A DNA stretch of 64,000 nt, from positions 1 through 64,000 of the forward strand of contig NZ_JANUSD010000008.1 in the NCBI RefSeq assembly GCF_024793945.1, read 5' to 3'. Positions 27,241 through 36,436 of this stretch are shown piece after piece. The first letter of the stretch is position 1. The number at the start of each line of letters is the position of its first letter. The stretch comes from Emticicia fluvialis (GTDB taxonomy: Bacteria > Bacteroidota > Bacteroidia > Cytophagales > Spirosomataceae). Position numbers and translations under genes: made by a program. The notes beneath the pieces were generated by a model. The model had not been told where the DNA came from and searched no databases. It was given only the letters and a program-made list of their open reading frames with translations.

Positions 27241-28722
27241 TTATTCTTTCCAACGCCAGTCTTTGCCAATTATCAGCTCGTTTTTCAGATTCTGTTTAAT
27301 CAAAAACTCTTTGGTTTCTTCATCATTCATTTTCTTTGTAGGCAATGCATCAGCATTGGCCAGGGCATAAAGCATCATGGCTGTGAAGCGAACATTATTG
27401 TTAATTTGTTTTTTATCAATTAAATCAAAGCGGTCGCAGTTGGCATGATAACAGTTGTAGGCTTTTACCGGGAAACTGCCCGACGGCGAGCAAACCGGCA
27501 CTCCCTGTATCATAAACGGCTGGTGGTCTGAGTGCAAACCGGCTCCGTTCGGATTGGTGTTGGTATAGCTGGAATCAATTTTTCTGATTTTAGTGCCTAC
27601 TTCATCAAAGAAAGCCCTCAGTTCAGGGCGCCCCATTGCATTAAACCCGCGGGCATTGTTTACCATGTCCAGATTCATCATTAACTGAACCTTATCCAGT
27701 TTTCCCTCATCCAGATATTTTTTCACCATGGCCTTAGAGCCCAGCAGGCCTTGTTCTTCGCCCATAAACATCACAAACTCAATAGTTCTTTTGGTTTTCA
27801 GTTTCAATGCCTGAAACACCCGTGCTACGTCTAAAACAGTAAAAGAGCCAATACCGTTATCCATTGCACCTGTTGCCAGATCCCACGAGTCCAGGTGTCC
27901 GCCAATTACAATTTTGTCATCTTTAAGTTTTTTAGAACTTCCGGGTAGGGTAGCTATCACGTTTCTGGCTTTAATAGGGCGGCTGAAATTCTGCATATCA
28001 ATTACCGCCAGCAGATTAGGCTCTTCGTTCATCCATTTCCGAATCTGCTTGCCACTTTCAACCGATACACAAACAGCAGGAATCGGAATCAGCGCGCCGG
28101 TAACAGAGGCCGTTCCTGTAAGCAGTACGCCTCCTTCAACCGCGTTGGCAATAATTACCCCCGCTGCGCCGTATTTAATGGCCAATGCTGTTTTTTCAGA
28201 GCGGTGCAGGTTTTTCTTGCCTTTGTTTTCCGGCGATTGCAGGTTGATATTGAACAACGCAATTTTACCTTTAACCTGATCTTTTACTTTTTCAAAGTCA
28301 GCCTCTACACCGTCGCCACAATCTACAATCGGGCCTTTGATGTGCGACGAAACCGGCGAATGCGCCAGTGCCACTACCTCAACATCTCTGAAATTATCAC
28401 TGCCTTTGGGTACAATAGCCAGGCTAACGGTGTCTCTTGCCCACGATTCAACCTCAAAAGGCATATATTTCACGTCGGCAAAACCGTATTCCTTCAACAA
28501 GTTATAGGCAAAATCCTCAGCTTTTTTACCATTCGGGCTTCCTGTAAGGCGATGCCCGATGCTTGAGGTGGCTTCACCCAGAGTTTCATACGCACGGCCG
28601 CGATTCAGGACATCATCATTGATTTTTCCGAAAACTTCTTCCAACTCGTCTTTGGGTAAAGTAAAAGCAGAAAACAACGAGACGCTTACAACAACTGTCA
28701 AAAGTAAAATTCTCTTTCTCAT
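27241..28722 (-). CDS. M28-family zinc metallopeptidase with PA domain
   Basis: Exported aminopeptidase or carboxypeptidase-like enzyme of 493 residues. A signal peptide covers about residues 1-21. A protease-associated (PA) domain lies at about 130-250 (KYGAAGVIIANAVEGGVLLT). The catalytic M28 domain follows, with the five expected zinc ligands: His in GGHLDSWD, Asp in GAMDNGIG, Glu in MGEEQGLLG, Asp in NLDMVNN and His in HSDHQPF. It is therefore predicted active in the periplasm or outside the cell. It is divergent from oligopeptidase B, which fits a shared role in peptide use. Confidence 0.93.
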   Translation of the reverse strand: MRKRILLLTVVVSVSLFSAFTLPKDELEEVFGKINDDVLNRGRAYETLGEATSSIGHRLTGSPNGKKAEDFAYNLLKEYGFADVKYMPFEVESWARDTVSLAIVPKGSDNFRDVEVVALAHSPVSSHIKGPIVDCGDGVEADFEKVKDQVKGKIALFNINLQSPENKGKKNLHRSEKTALAIKYGAAGVIIANAVEGGVLLTGTASVTGALIPIPAVCVSVESGKQIRKWMNEEPNLLAVIDMQNFSRPIKARNVIATLPGSSKKLKDDKIVIGGHLDSWDLATGAMDNGIGSFTVLDVARVFQALKLKTKRTIEFVMFMGEEQGLLGSKAMVKKYLDEGKLDKVQLMMNLDMVNNARGFNAMGRPELRAFFDEVGTKIRKIDSSYTNTNPNGAGLHSDHQPFMIQGVPVCSPSGSFPVKAYNCYHANCDRFDLIDKKQINNNVRFTAMMLYALANADALPTKKMNDEETKEFLIKQNLKNELIIGKDWRWKE

Positions 28723-28807
28723 CTACACTGTATTTATTTTAATTTCATTTAGTTTATACCCGTAATATTAGGTATAAAAATCGTAATTATTTCTTTGTTG
28801 AACAAAA

Positions 28808-28825
28808 AACCGTTTTTTAACGGTT
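28808..28825. repeat. Short inverted repeat between divergent peptidase genes
   Basis: AACCGTT-TTTT-AACGGTT, a perfect 7-bp stem with a four-base loop, in the 192-bp gap between the M28 and oligopeptidase B genes. It could be an operator or a 5'-leader hairpin; no T-run follows. Confidence 0.4.
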
Positions 28826-28914
28826 AATATAAAAACCAAAAGCCGGCGAAGGTATGCCGGTTTAAAATTCATATATTATCTGGATACAGAAAGAAAATTC
28901 CTAAAAATAACAAT

Positions 28915-31002
28915 ATGAGTACAATACAACTAATGAAACACGATGGGATTACCCCACCCGTAGCAAAACCGCAACCCAAAGAATTATCAGTACATGGCCA
29001 CACCCGCATAGATGAATACTATTGGCTTAATGAAAGAGAAAACCCCGAGGTTATAGCATATCTGAATGCTGAAAATGCCTACCTTGAGCAGGTGATGGCT
29101 CCGGTAAAGGATTTTGAAGAAAAGCTATTTCAGGAAATGAAAAGCCGTATTCAGGAACAAGACGAATCGGTGCCGGTTAAGGAAGGCAACTATTTTTACT
29201 ATTACCGATATATGGAAGGTGGCGAATACCCCATTTATTGCCGCAAAAAAGAAAGTTTGAATGCGCCTGAAGAAATACTGCTCGACGGTAATAAACTCGG
29301 GAAAGCTAAACCTTATTTTAATATCGGCGGGTATGAAATTACCGATAACGATGAGGTGATGGCCTATGGAATAGATACCGTTAGCAGACGCAACTATACC
29401 GTCAGATTCAAAAACCTGAAAACAGGTAAATTATATAAGGAACAGATAAAAAACACAGAAGGAGGCTACTATGCCTGGGCGGCAGATAACAAAACATTTT
29501 TTTATATCCGCCGTGACCAGCAAACGCTGCTGGGGTATCAGGTATGGCGCCACGAATTAGGTACCGATGTAAAGACCGACGTACTGGTATATGAAGAAAA
29601 AGACAACCAGTTTTACATGGGGCTTTATAGAATGAAATCCAAAAAATACATTGCCATCAGTTGCGACCACAACGGCGTATCTACCGAATACAGATTGTTA
29701 GAGGCTGCAAAGCCATTGGGCGAATTTAAAGTATTTGCCGAAAGAGAACGCGGGCATGAATACGTAATTGAGCATTTGCATGATAAATTTTATATCCGCA
29801 CTAATCAGAACAAGGCCGCTAACTTTAAACTATTGGAGGTAAAGGAAAATGAAGCAGCCGATAAAACAAAATGGAAAGAGGTAATTGCTCACAGAAAAGA
29901 TGTTTTTCTGGAGTCGATGGAGGTATTCACCAACCATCTGGTATTGCAGGAAAGGAGAGAGGGGCTTATTCAATTGCGGGTAATTAATCAGACCAGCGGC
30001 AATGACCATTATATTGAGTTCAGCGAACCCGCCTATGATGCCTACATTGGCACTAATCCAGACTTTAACACCCATGTGCTCAGATACATTTATACATCGC
30101 TTACAACGCCCGGTTCTACATTTGACTATAACCTTGATACCCGTGAGGTAGAATTGAAAAAACAGCAGGCCGTTTTGGGCGACTTCAATAAAAACAATTA
30201 TGTATCTGAACGGGTTTTTGCAACAGCTCGCGACGGAGTAAAGGTACCGGTTTCAATTGTTTATCGTAAAGACACACTGCTAAACGGCACGGCCCCTTTG
30301 TTACAGTATTCTTATGGTTCTTACGGATACTCAACCGATGCCACCTTTAGTTCGGTACGTTTAAGCCTCCTCGACAGGGGGTTTGTTTATGCCATTGCTC
30401 ACATACGCGGGGGGCAGGAAATGGGCCGCGAATGGTATGACAGCGGCAAAATGTTTAATAAGAAAAATACATTTTATGACTTCATTGACTGTTCCCGGTT
30501 CCTAATTGCTAACCAGTATTGCAGCCCCGCCAAATTGTTTGCCATGGGGGGTAGCGCAGGTGGGTTACTGATGGGCGCCATTAATAATATGCAGCCTGAT
30601 TTGTACAAGGGCATAGTAGCAGCCGTACCATTTGTAGATGTGGTTACTACCATGCTTGATGAAAGCATACCACTAACCACCGGAGAGTTTGAAGAATGGG
30701 GTAACCCCAAAAACAAAGCGTCTTATGACTATATGCTGTCTTATTCTCCTTACGACAATATCGATGCTAAGGACTATCCTAATATGTTGATAACTACCGG
30801 TTTACATGATTCGCAGGTGCAATATTTTGAGCCCGCAAAATGGGTGGCCCGATTACGCACCAGAAAAACCGACCAAAACCTGCTGTTATTGTATACAGAC
30901 ATGGAGGCTGGGCATGGGGGTGCATCAGGTCGTTTTTCTTCTCTGAAGCTGATAGCGAAAGAGTATGTATTTATGCTCGATTTAGCCAATGCCTTACATT
31001 GA
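28915..31002 (+). CDS. ptrB: Oligopeptidase B (S9A serine peptidase)
   Basis: Prolyl-oligopeptidase-family enzyme of 695 residues that cleaves short peptides after basic residues. No signal peptide is seen, so it is predicted cytosolic. The N-terminal beta-propeller spans about 75-405. The C-terminal alpha/beta hydrolase domain has nucleophile Ser547 in MGGSAGG, the acid in TGLHDSQVQYFEPAKW and His in AGHGG. It includes the EEWGNP segment, typical of the oligopeptidase B branch. Length is normal. No clear terminator follows, only a weak CGGTT/AACCG hairpin with a short T-run near 31048-31070. Confidence 0.95.
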   Translation: MSTIQLMKHDGITPPVAKPQPKELSVHGHTRIDEYYWLNERENPEVIAYLNAENAYLEQVMAPVKDFEEKLFQEMKSRIQEQDESVPVKEGNYFYYYRYMEGGEYPIYCRKKESLNAPEEILLDGNKLGKAKPYFNIGGYEITDNDEVMAYGIDTVSRRNYTVRFKNLKTGKLYKEQIKNTEGGYYAWAADNKTFFYIRRDQQTLLGYQVWRHELGTDVKTDVLVYEEKDNQFYMGLYRMKSKKYIAISCDHNGVSTEYRLLEAAKPLGEFKVFAERERGHEYVIEHLHDKFYIRTNQNKAANFKLLEVKENEAADKTKWKEVIAHRKDVFLESMEVFTNHLVLQERREGLIQLRVINQTSGNDHYIEFSEPAYDAYIGTNPDFNTHVLRYIYTSLTTPGSTFDYNLDTREVELKKQQAVLGDFNKNNYVSERVFATARDGVKVPVSIVYRKDTLLNGTAPLLQYSYGSYGYSTDATFSSVRLSLLDRGFVYAIAHIRGGQEMGREWYDSGKMFNKKNTFYDFIDCSRFLIANQYCSPAKLFAMGGSAGGLLMGAINNMQPDLYKGIVAAVPFVDVVTTMLDESIPLTTGEFEEWGNPKNKASYDYMLSYSPYDNIDAKDYPNMLITTGLHDSQVQYFEPAKWVARLRTRKTDQNLLLLYTDMEAGHGGASGRFSSLKLIAKEYVFMLDLANALH

Positions 31003-31203
31003 AATTTCGAAAGGCAGGTGTAGTTCAGAAATATTCAGGGCTAAATGCGGTTTTAACCGGGTGTTTTTACCAATTAATCATATTTTCAAAAAAAATGAGC
31101 CCGTTTTTTTTAAATTTCTAACTATTTGTTTTTTATTTGCCACCATATTCCGAACAGATTGTGACCTTAATATTTTATTTAGTCCAATTTTTTTACAACA
31201 TTT

Positions 31204-31211
31204 TATTTTTG
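31204..31211 (+). promoter_or_regulatory. Possible -7 element of the OmpA-family gene
   Basis: TATTTTTG matches TAnnTTTG exactly and lies 22 bp before the ATG. The region is very AT-rich and no TTTG lies at the correct distance, so a chance match cannot be ruled out. Confidence 0.35.
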
Positions 31212-31233
31212 AATTAACAAAAAATTCCCCAAC

Positions 31234-32946
31234 ATGAAGAAGGCAATACTAGTATTTGCGTCGTTATTCGTCTTTGCCCTGACAACGCAAGCTCAAGACA
31301 CCTGCAAAGTTTGCAAGCCATACAAATGGGAGGCAGGCCTCCTGCTTGGAGTTAACCAGAACTATGGAGACATGCAAGAAGATGCATCTTATCTTTCACA
31401 AAACCGTCCTATGTTCGGCGCATTTGTTCGTCGTCACCTGGGTAACTATTTTGCGGTAAGAGGTCAGGTCTTCTTTGGTGGTTTAGCCGGAAACGATTTG
31501 GATAACCCTAACGGAAGATGGAATTATCGTCGTCTGAAATTTACTTCACCTCTTTCAGAATTATCTTTACTTGCTGAAGTATATCCTTTCGGCGAGCGCA
31601 AGTATTTCTGTGACGGAGGCTTTAAAAGAAACCTGACACCTTATCTATATGGTGGTCTTGCAGGTGTTTTCACTAATCCTACAGTAACGGTTCAGTCGGG
31701 TGCTACTGCCCCTCCGTTGCAATCATGGATGGATGAAGACAAAGCAAACCTTAAAAAAGGTGCGCTTGCAATTCCGTTTGGTTTAGGTGTAAAATATAAT
31801 GTAGCAGAAAGATGGACATTGGGTCTTGAAGTGGGTTACCGCTACGCGTTCTCTGATTATCTTGATGGAACAAGCCGCGCTACTACAAGCCTTGTGTCTA
31901 ATAAAGCTTATAATGATGGTTACGCTGTAGGTAATTTACTGGTATCTTACCGTTTTGGTGATAAAGACACAGATAAAGACGGTGTTGTTGATCGTTGCGA
32001 CGCCTGTGTAAATGAAAAGGGTCTTCGTAAATTCCAGGGTTGTCCTGACACAGACGGTGACGGTATCCCTGATAAAGATGATGCCTGCCCTACTCAGGCT
32101 GGTCCAATGGCCTTGAATGGTTGTCCTGACACAGATGGTGACGGCGTAGCTGATAAAGATGATGCCTGCCCAACTTTAGCGGGTCCTGCTTCTTTGCAGG
32201 GTTGTCCTGACCGCGACAAAGACGGCGTAGCTGATAAAGATGACGCTTGTCCTGACGTGCCTGGTTTGAAAGCCTTGAAAGGTTGTCCTGATACAGACGG
32301 TGACGGTATTACAGATAAAGAAGATGCTTGTCCTAACGAACCTGGTCCGGCTTCACTGAAAGGTTGCCCTGATACAGACGGCGACGGTATTCCTGATAAA
32401 GATGATGCTTGCCCTAGAGTTGCCGGTTCTGTAGCAGCTAAAGGTTGCCCTGACCGCGACAATGACGGTGTAGCTGACGATAAAGATAAATGTCCTGACC
32501 TGCCTGGTCTTGCATCAAACGATGGTTGTCCTGAAGGTTACGTAAACGGTATGGCTCCGGGTTACAGAACGCTAAGCGGATGTATGATTACCAAAGAAGA
32601 ATTGGATGAACTAAGCGCAGCAGCTCAGGGAATTGAATTCTACAGCGGAACCAACAAATTGAAACCAACATCATACAAAAAACTTGACCGCGTTTGTACA
32701 TTGTTGCAAAGATGCCCTGATAGTATGCTTACTGTAGTGGCATACAACGATGGCCCAAGCACAGCCGCCAACCTTCGTGCTGCTAAATTGCGTGCCTGCG
32801 CTGTTTATGCTTACTTCTTGAAAAAGAAATGTATCAGCAAAGCACGCATGACCTACGAAGGAAAAGGAGACGAAGATCCTTCAACTCCTTACACAACTCC
32901 GGATGGCAAGAAAACCAACACTCGTATTGAGTTCCAGTTGAAATAA
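31234..32946 (+). CDS. OmpA-family outer membrane protein with thrombospondin type 3 repeats
   Basis: Outer membrane protein of 570 residues. Signal peptide 1-20. Residues about 25-240 are an eight-stranded-type beta-barrel (alternating aromatic strands, ending SYRFGDKD). Residues 245-433 are seven tandem 27-residue TSP3 calcium-binding repeats (DTDGDG...DKDDACP...GCP). Residues about 450-570 are an OmpA-like peptidoglycan-binding domain, with the conserved region around LRAAKLRACAVYAYF and the NTRIEF end. It probably tethers the outer membrane to the cell wall. Codons favour GGT, CGT and CCT, as in the rpo genes, which suggests high expression. It is a single-gene unit ending at a terminator. 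Confidence 0.94.
   Translation: MKKAILVFASLFVFALTTQAQDTCKVCKPYKWEAGLLLGVNQNYGDMQEDASYLSQNRPMFGAFVRRHLGNYFAVRGQVFFGGLAGNDLDNPNGRWNYRRLKFTSPLSELSLLAEVYPFGERKYFCDGGFKRNLTPYLYGGLAGVFTNPTVTVQSGATAPPLQSWMDEDKANLKKGALAIPFGLGVKYNVAERWTLGLEVGYRYAFSDYLDGTSRATTSLVSNKAYNDGYAVGNLLVSYRFGDKDTDKDGVVDRCDACVNEKGLRKFQGCPDTDGDGIPDKDDACPTQAGPMALNGCPDTDGDGVADKDDACPTLAGPASLQGCPDRDKDGVADKDDACPDVPGLKALKGCPDTDGDGITDKEDACPNEPGPASLKGCPDTDGDGIPDKDDACPRVAGSVAAKGCPDRDNDGVADDKDKCPDLPGLASNDGCPEGYVNGMAPGYRTLSGCMITKEELDELSAAAQGIEFYSGTNKLKPTSYKKLDRVCTLLQRCPDSMLTVVAYNDGPSTAANLRAAKLRACAVYAYFLKKKCISKARMTYEGKGDEDPSTPYTTPDGKKTNTRIEFQLK
31966..32532 (+). repeat. Seven 81-bp tandem repeats coding TSP3 units
   Basis: Each unit encodes 27 residues beginning D-[TR]-D-x-D-G and ending GCP; all seven keep the reading frame and length exactly. 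Units 2, 3, 5 and 6 are the most alike at DNA level, so copy number could vary by recombination. Confidence 0.92.
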
Positions 32947-32970
32947 GAGCTAAGTAATAAAGTAATAAAT

Positions 32971-33006
32971 AAACCCCGGCTACGCAGTATGTGTATCCGG
33001 GGTTTT
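32971..33006. terminator. Terminator of the OmpA-family gene
   Basis: AAACCCCGG and CCGGGGTTT form a 9-bp stem with a 17-base loop, followed by TTTTGTTTTG. It lies between convergent genes, and the other strand has TTTATTTATT, so it may work both ways. Confidence 0.8.
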
Positions 33007-33132
33007 GTTTTGTATCAATGCAGATGGCCTGTTTTAAGCGCTATATTATCTTTAAAATAAACTGTTATTGTTGTGTGATATCCACATTGGTTATAATCTA
33101 ATTCAATATTCAGTCAGCCATACCTGGGGTTT

Positions 33133-34539
33133 TTATTTGTTTAATTTTAATAATTCAAAACCAATAGGAGCTACTTCTTCGGCTGAGTTAGACAAAACCA
33201 CAACCGCTGTTTTTTTGGTTTTATCAAAAGCAACCAAGGTTCTGAATCCCCCTGTTCCTCCCGAATGCTGATAAATGTTTCTATTTTTAGTTAAATGCCA
33301 GCCCAGACCAATAATCTGTTGGCCCTGTTCAAATGTAATGGCGTGGGTAAGGTCTATTGCTTTTTGTAGATTTGCAGGTGCCTTGTTCATGTTGGCTTGT
33401 GTATATATAACCATGTCGTTAATTGTCGACCGTATGCCGCCCGCCCCTGCCAGGCTGTTCAGGTCCCAGGGTGAGGTGGCTTCACCTTTTTCGTTGTAGC
33501 CCTGCGCAAAGTTGCCTTCCTGTTTTGCGGGTATAGTAATGAATGTATGTTTCATATCCAGAGGGCCGGTTATTTTCTGAGCCAGAAGTTTTTCGTAGGT
33601 GGTGTGGTTTTGTACAGCTAAAATATTACCTAACAATCCCACGGCAAAATTAGAATATTCATAGTTGAGGCCTACTTCACGGAACGGCTTAAAGTGTTTC
33701 AGATAGGTGTACATCCGTTCGGTATCATAATTTTTGTAGGGTTCGTCTATTGGGTCTCCTTTTTTGTAAAGGTTAATGGGCAGCCTTGGTAGCCCCGAAC
33801 TGTGGTTTGACAAACTTTTAAGCGTAATAGGCACACCCTTGAATGCCAATGTAGGAATAGAATCCGGAAGATATTTGTTAATTGGGTCATCGAGCGCCAT
33901 TTTGCCTTTTACTACCTCATCAGCCAGTAGAATAGCAGTAAAGGTTTTACTGATAGAGCCTATCTCGAACAACGTTTTGTTTGGGTCTGGTAATTGGTGG
34001 TTTCCTCTTTTGGTTTCGCCATAATTGTAGGTGTATACCTTGCCATCAGTAACAATGGCCAAAGCCAGGCCTGTGGTATGTTTTAACTGGATATATGGCC
34101 TTACTATACTATCAACCTTAACATCTAAGGCGGTCTGCATCTTGTTATCGGTTGCAACCAGATAATCTTTTTTAGGTTTATTATCGGCATTAGGCCGGAA
34201 AAGTAGCGTAGATATTTTATCTGATGCGTCTAATGCTAAATAAACGTCCTGGGTTGCTTTTTCAAAAATACCTTTGTAGAAAGCCACACCATCAACGCTT
34301 TTTACAAACACTGAAGATTTCCATGTACCCAGTTGGTTATGAAGCTGCGTTATTACATTTTTTAGTTCAGTTTCGGGCAGTTGCTTCCTGAACACTTCTC
34401 CGGTCAGTTGAAAGAGATTAGCCGGATTTTTTTCGTTGAATGCGTTCTCGACGAGCACCCTTACTGAATCAATTTTTTTTTGGTTTGATTGCCCGGTGGC
34501 AGAAAATGAAAGTAGCAGAAGAAATAGTATTTTTTTCAT
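33133..34539 (-). CDS. Serine hydrolase of the class C beta-lactamase/DD-peptidase fold
   Basis: Exported protein of 468 residues. Signal peptide about 1-16. Residues 20-120 form an extra N-terminal domain of DUF3887-like appearance (RVLVENAFNEKNPANLFQLT). The catalytic domain follows with SxxK as S195-I-S-K198 (EIGSISKTFTA), the YxN motif in YEYSNFAVG and the HxG motif in HSGGTGGFR. The enzyme is predicted active in the periplasm; the family includes esterases, D-aminopeptidases and beta-lactamases, and the sequence does not say which. It is convergent with the OmpA-family gene and divergent from the thioredoxin-like gene. Confidence 0.9.
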   Translation of the reverse strand: MKKILFLLLLSFSATGQSNQKKIDSVRVLVENAFNEKNPANLFQLTGEVFRKQLPETELKNVITQLHNQLGTWKSSVFVKSVDGVAFYKGIFEKATQDVYLALDASDKISTLLFRPNADNKPKKDYLVATDNKMQTALDVKVDSIVRPYIQLKHTTGLALAIVTDGKVYTYNYGETKRGNHQLPDPNKTLFEIGSISKTFTAILLADEVVKGKMALDDPINKYLPDSIPTLAFKGVPITLKSLSNHSSGLPRLPINLYKKGDPIDEPYKNYDTERMYTYLKHFKPFREVGLNYEYSNFAVGLLGNILAVQNHTTYEKLLAQKITGPLDMKHTFITIPAKQEGNFAQGYNEKGEATSPWDLNSLAGAGGIRSTINDMVIYTQANMNKAPANLQKAIDLTHAITFEQGQQIIGLGWHLTKNRNIYQHSGGTGGFRTLVAFDKTKKTAVVVLSNSAEEVAPIGFELLKLNK

Positions 34540-34707
34540 GAGGTATTGGTTTAACAGGCTAAATGTCGGTCTGTCTGGTTATATCTCAAAGTAAAACTTT
34601 ATAAGAGGTAAACCGGGTGTCAAACGATTATCATGTTTTTTTGGCGTAACAAACTAAAACTCCGATTTTTATCGTTATTCTTGCAAAAATTTTAAATCGT
34701 TTTAGAA

Positions 34708-35148
34708 ATGAATAAAAGATTGTTTCTGGCAACTCTAGGGCTGTTTTTGAGTTGGTCAACCTTTGCTCAGCATTCATCTGCCACAGGTATTAAGTTTGAA
34801 GAGAAAACTTCATGGAAAGAAATAATTAAAAAGGCCAAAGCAGAGAAAAAGCTTATTTTTATGGATGCTTACACTACCTGGTGTGGCCCATGCAAGGCGC
34901 TTCAGGCAAAAGTATTCCCCGATAAGCAATTGGGCGAATTCTTTAACCAGAACTTTGTTAATGTAGCTATGGATATGGAAGAAGGCGAGGGCGTGAAGTT
35001 GTCTGGCATATATGATGTACAAGCCTACCCAACCTTGTTTTTTATTGACCCTAATAACGGGAAAGTGGTGCAGTCGGTTTTAGGATATACCGAAGCCCCC
35101 CAGTTGCTGAATACGGCAAAGCGTGCCGCTGCTAAAAGAAAAGTATAA
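34708..35148 (+). CDS. Exported thioredoxin-like protein
   Basis: Protein of 146 residues with a signal peptide (about 1-20) and one thioredoxin fold. The active site is C59-G-P-C62 in YTTWCGPCKAL, and the cis-proline segment is YDVQAYPTLFF. It is predicted to act as a periplasmic thiol-disulfide oxidoreductase. Upstream, TATTCTTG (34676-34683) is a one-mismatch -7 element. It is a single gene with a symmetrical terminator shared with the convergent methyltransferase gene. Confidence 0.9.
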   Translation: MNKRLFLATLGLFLSWSTFAQHSSATGIKFEEKTSWKEIIKKAKAEKKLIFMDAYTTWCGPCKALQAKVFPDKQLGEFFNQNFVNVAMDMEEGEGVKLSGIYDVQAYPTLFFIDPNNGKVVQSVLGYTEAPQLLNTAKRAAAKRKV

Positions 35149-35177
35149 TAGCAGGCTGATGCCGGTTTTGTAAGATA

Positions 35178-35217
35178 TGAACGAAAAAGAGGGGCGGATG
35201 TTCCTCTTTTTCGTTCA
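35178..35217. terminator. Bidirectional terminator
   Basis: TGAACGAAAAAGAGG and CCTCTTTTTCGTTCA form a perfect 15-bp stem with a ten-base loop, between convergent thioredoxin-like and methyltransferase genes. Confidence 0.85.
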
Positions 35218-35230
35218 CAGGCAATCGGGT

Positions 35231-36436
35231 TTACTGTTTTTGCAGTAGTGCCATATAAAAACCGTCATACCCCTCTTTGGCAGGTGACGTGCGCTGCTCG
35301 CCAATGAGCTCAAAACCTGTATGGGTGGCCAGAAACTGCTGCACCTGCGCTTCGCTTTCAGAGGGCAGTATACTACAGGTGGCATAAACCATTTTGCCGC
35401 CGGGTTTCAGCATTTTTGAGTAGTTACTTATAATTTCGGTCTGGGTTTTTCTGATGTTATCCAGAAACTCAGGCTTTAGTTTCCACTTCGCGTCGGGGTT
35501 ACGTCTTAAAACACCCAGGCCAGAACACGGCACATCTAATAGCAGTCTGTCGGCGCTTTCTTTCAGCCTTTTAATGGTTTTAGCCTCTATCAGTTTGGTT
35601 TCCACATTGCCAATACCATTGCGGCGGGCACGTCTTTGTAGTTCCTGCAGCTTATAATCTTCTACATCCATGGCAATAATGCGGCCTTTGTTTTCCATCA
35701 GCGTAGCCAGATGCAATGTTTTGCCTCCTGCACCGGCGCAGGCGTCTATAACACGCATACCCGGCTGAACATCCAGAAACGGCGCTATTAACTGGCTGCC
35801 GGCATCCTGCACTTCAAAGAGGCCGTTCTTAAAGGCCTCGGTGGCAAATACATTGGCTCTGCGTTTTAATACCAATGCATCATGGGCATCAGGCAGGGTT
35901 TCTGTTTCAATACCAGCCTCGTTGAGTTTCTTTTGTAGTTCAGCTACACTGGTTTTTAAGGTATTGGTGCGTAACACTACCGGAGCCTGGTGATTCATGG
36001 CCTGCAGTTCGGCGTTCCATTGTTCGCCCAATTCTTTTTCACCGGTTTCATCAATCCAGTCCGGCACCGATTCTTTTATTTTTCTGGTGTGCTGGGCTTC
36101 TTCATAACGGGCTGTAATATTTTTTAGATTCAGACCAGCAAATTCCTGCCAGTCGGGTAGTTTATCTCCCTGCAACACGCGCCAGGCGCCGAATATCTGC
36201 CAGAATTGAGCCGCCTCTGTAACTTTAGAGCCAGAGAGCTGAGTTACAAATTTCAGTAACCGCCACCAGCGTACAATCTCATAAGTGTTTTCGGCAATAA
36301 AGGCTCTGTCGCGGCTGCCCCATTTTTTGTTAGATTTCAGCACATATTCAATTACCTTGTCGGCCTGCCGGTTTTCAATAAAAATTTGTTGCAGCGCGTA
36401 AACGATGGCTTCAACCAATACTCTATGGTATTTCAT
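35231..36436 (-). CDS. RsmB/NOP-family RNA (cytosine-5) methyltransferase
   Basis: SAM-dependent RNA m5C methyltransferase of 401 residues. The N-terminal NusB-like/RNA-binding portion covers about 1-180. The Rossmann SAM site is DACAGAGGKTLHLA, and both family cysteines are present: C304 in DVPCSGLG (motif IV) and C354 in YATCSI (motif VI). The target is probably 16S rRNA, as for RsmB, but the family also contains tRNA enzymes. It is divergent from rpoB, separated by 517 bp. A one-mismatch -7 element (GAACTTTG on the minus strand) lies about 25 bp upstream of its ATG. Confidence 0.93.
   Translation of the reverse strand: MKYHRVLVEAIVYALQQIFIENRQADKVIEYVLKSNKKWGSRDRAFIAENTYEIVRWWRLLKFVTQLSGSKVTEAAQFWQIFGAWRVLQGDKLPDWQEFAGLNLKNITARYEEAQHTRKIKESVPDWIDETGEKELGEQWNAELQAMNHQAPVVLRTNTLKTSVAELQKKLNEAGIETETLPDAHDALVLKRRANVFATEAFKNGLFEVQDAGSQLIAPFLDVQPGMRVIDACAGAGGKTLHLATLMENKGRIIAMDVEDYKLQELQRRARRNGIGNVETKLIEAKTIKRLKESADRLLLDVPCSGLGVLRRNPDAKWKLKPEFLDNIRKTQTEIISNYSKMLKPGGKMVYATCSILPSESEAQVQQFLATHTGFELIGEQRTSPAKEGYDGFYMALLQKQ

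Noticed and set aside
30989..31237. 82-codon frame between oligopeptidase B and the OmpA-family gene
   Set aside because: Starts inside the oligopeptidase end, covers an AT-rich leader, Phe/Ile/Asn-rich, and looks like no protein family.
32094..32462. Repetitive minus-strand frame rich in SGQP
   Set aside because: Reverse-strand reading of the TSP3 repeats.
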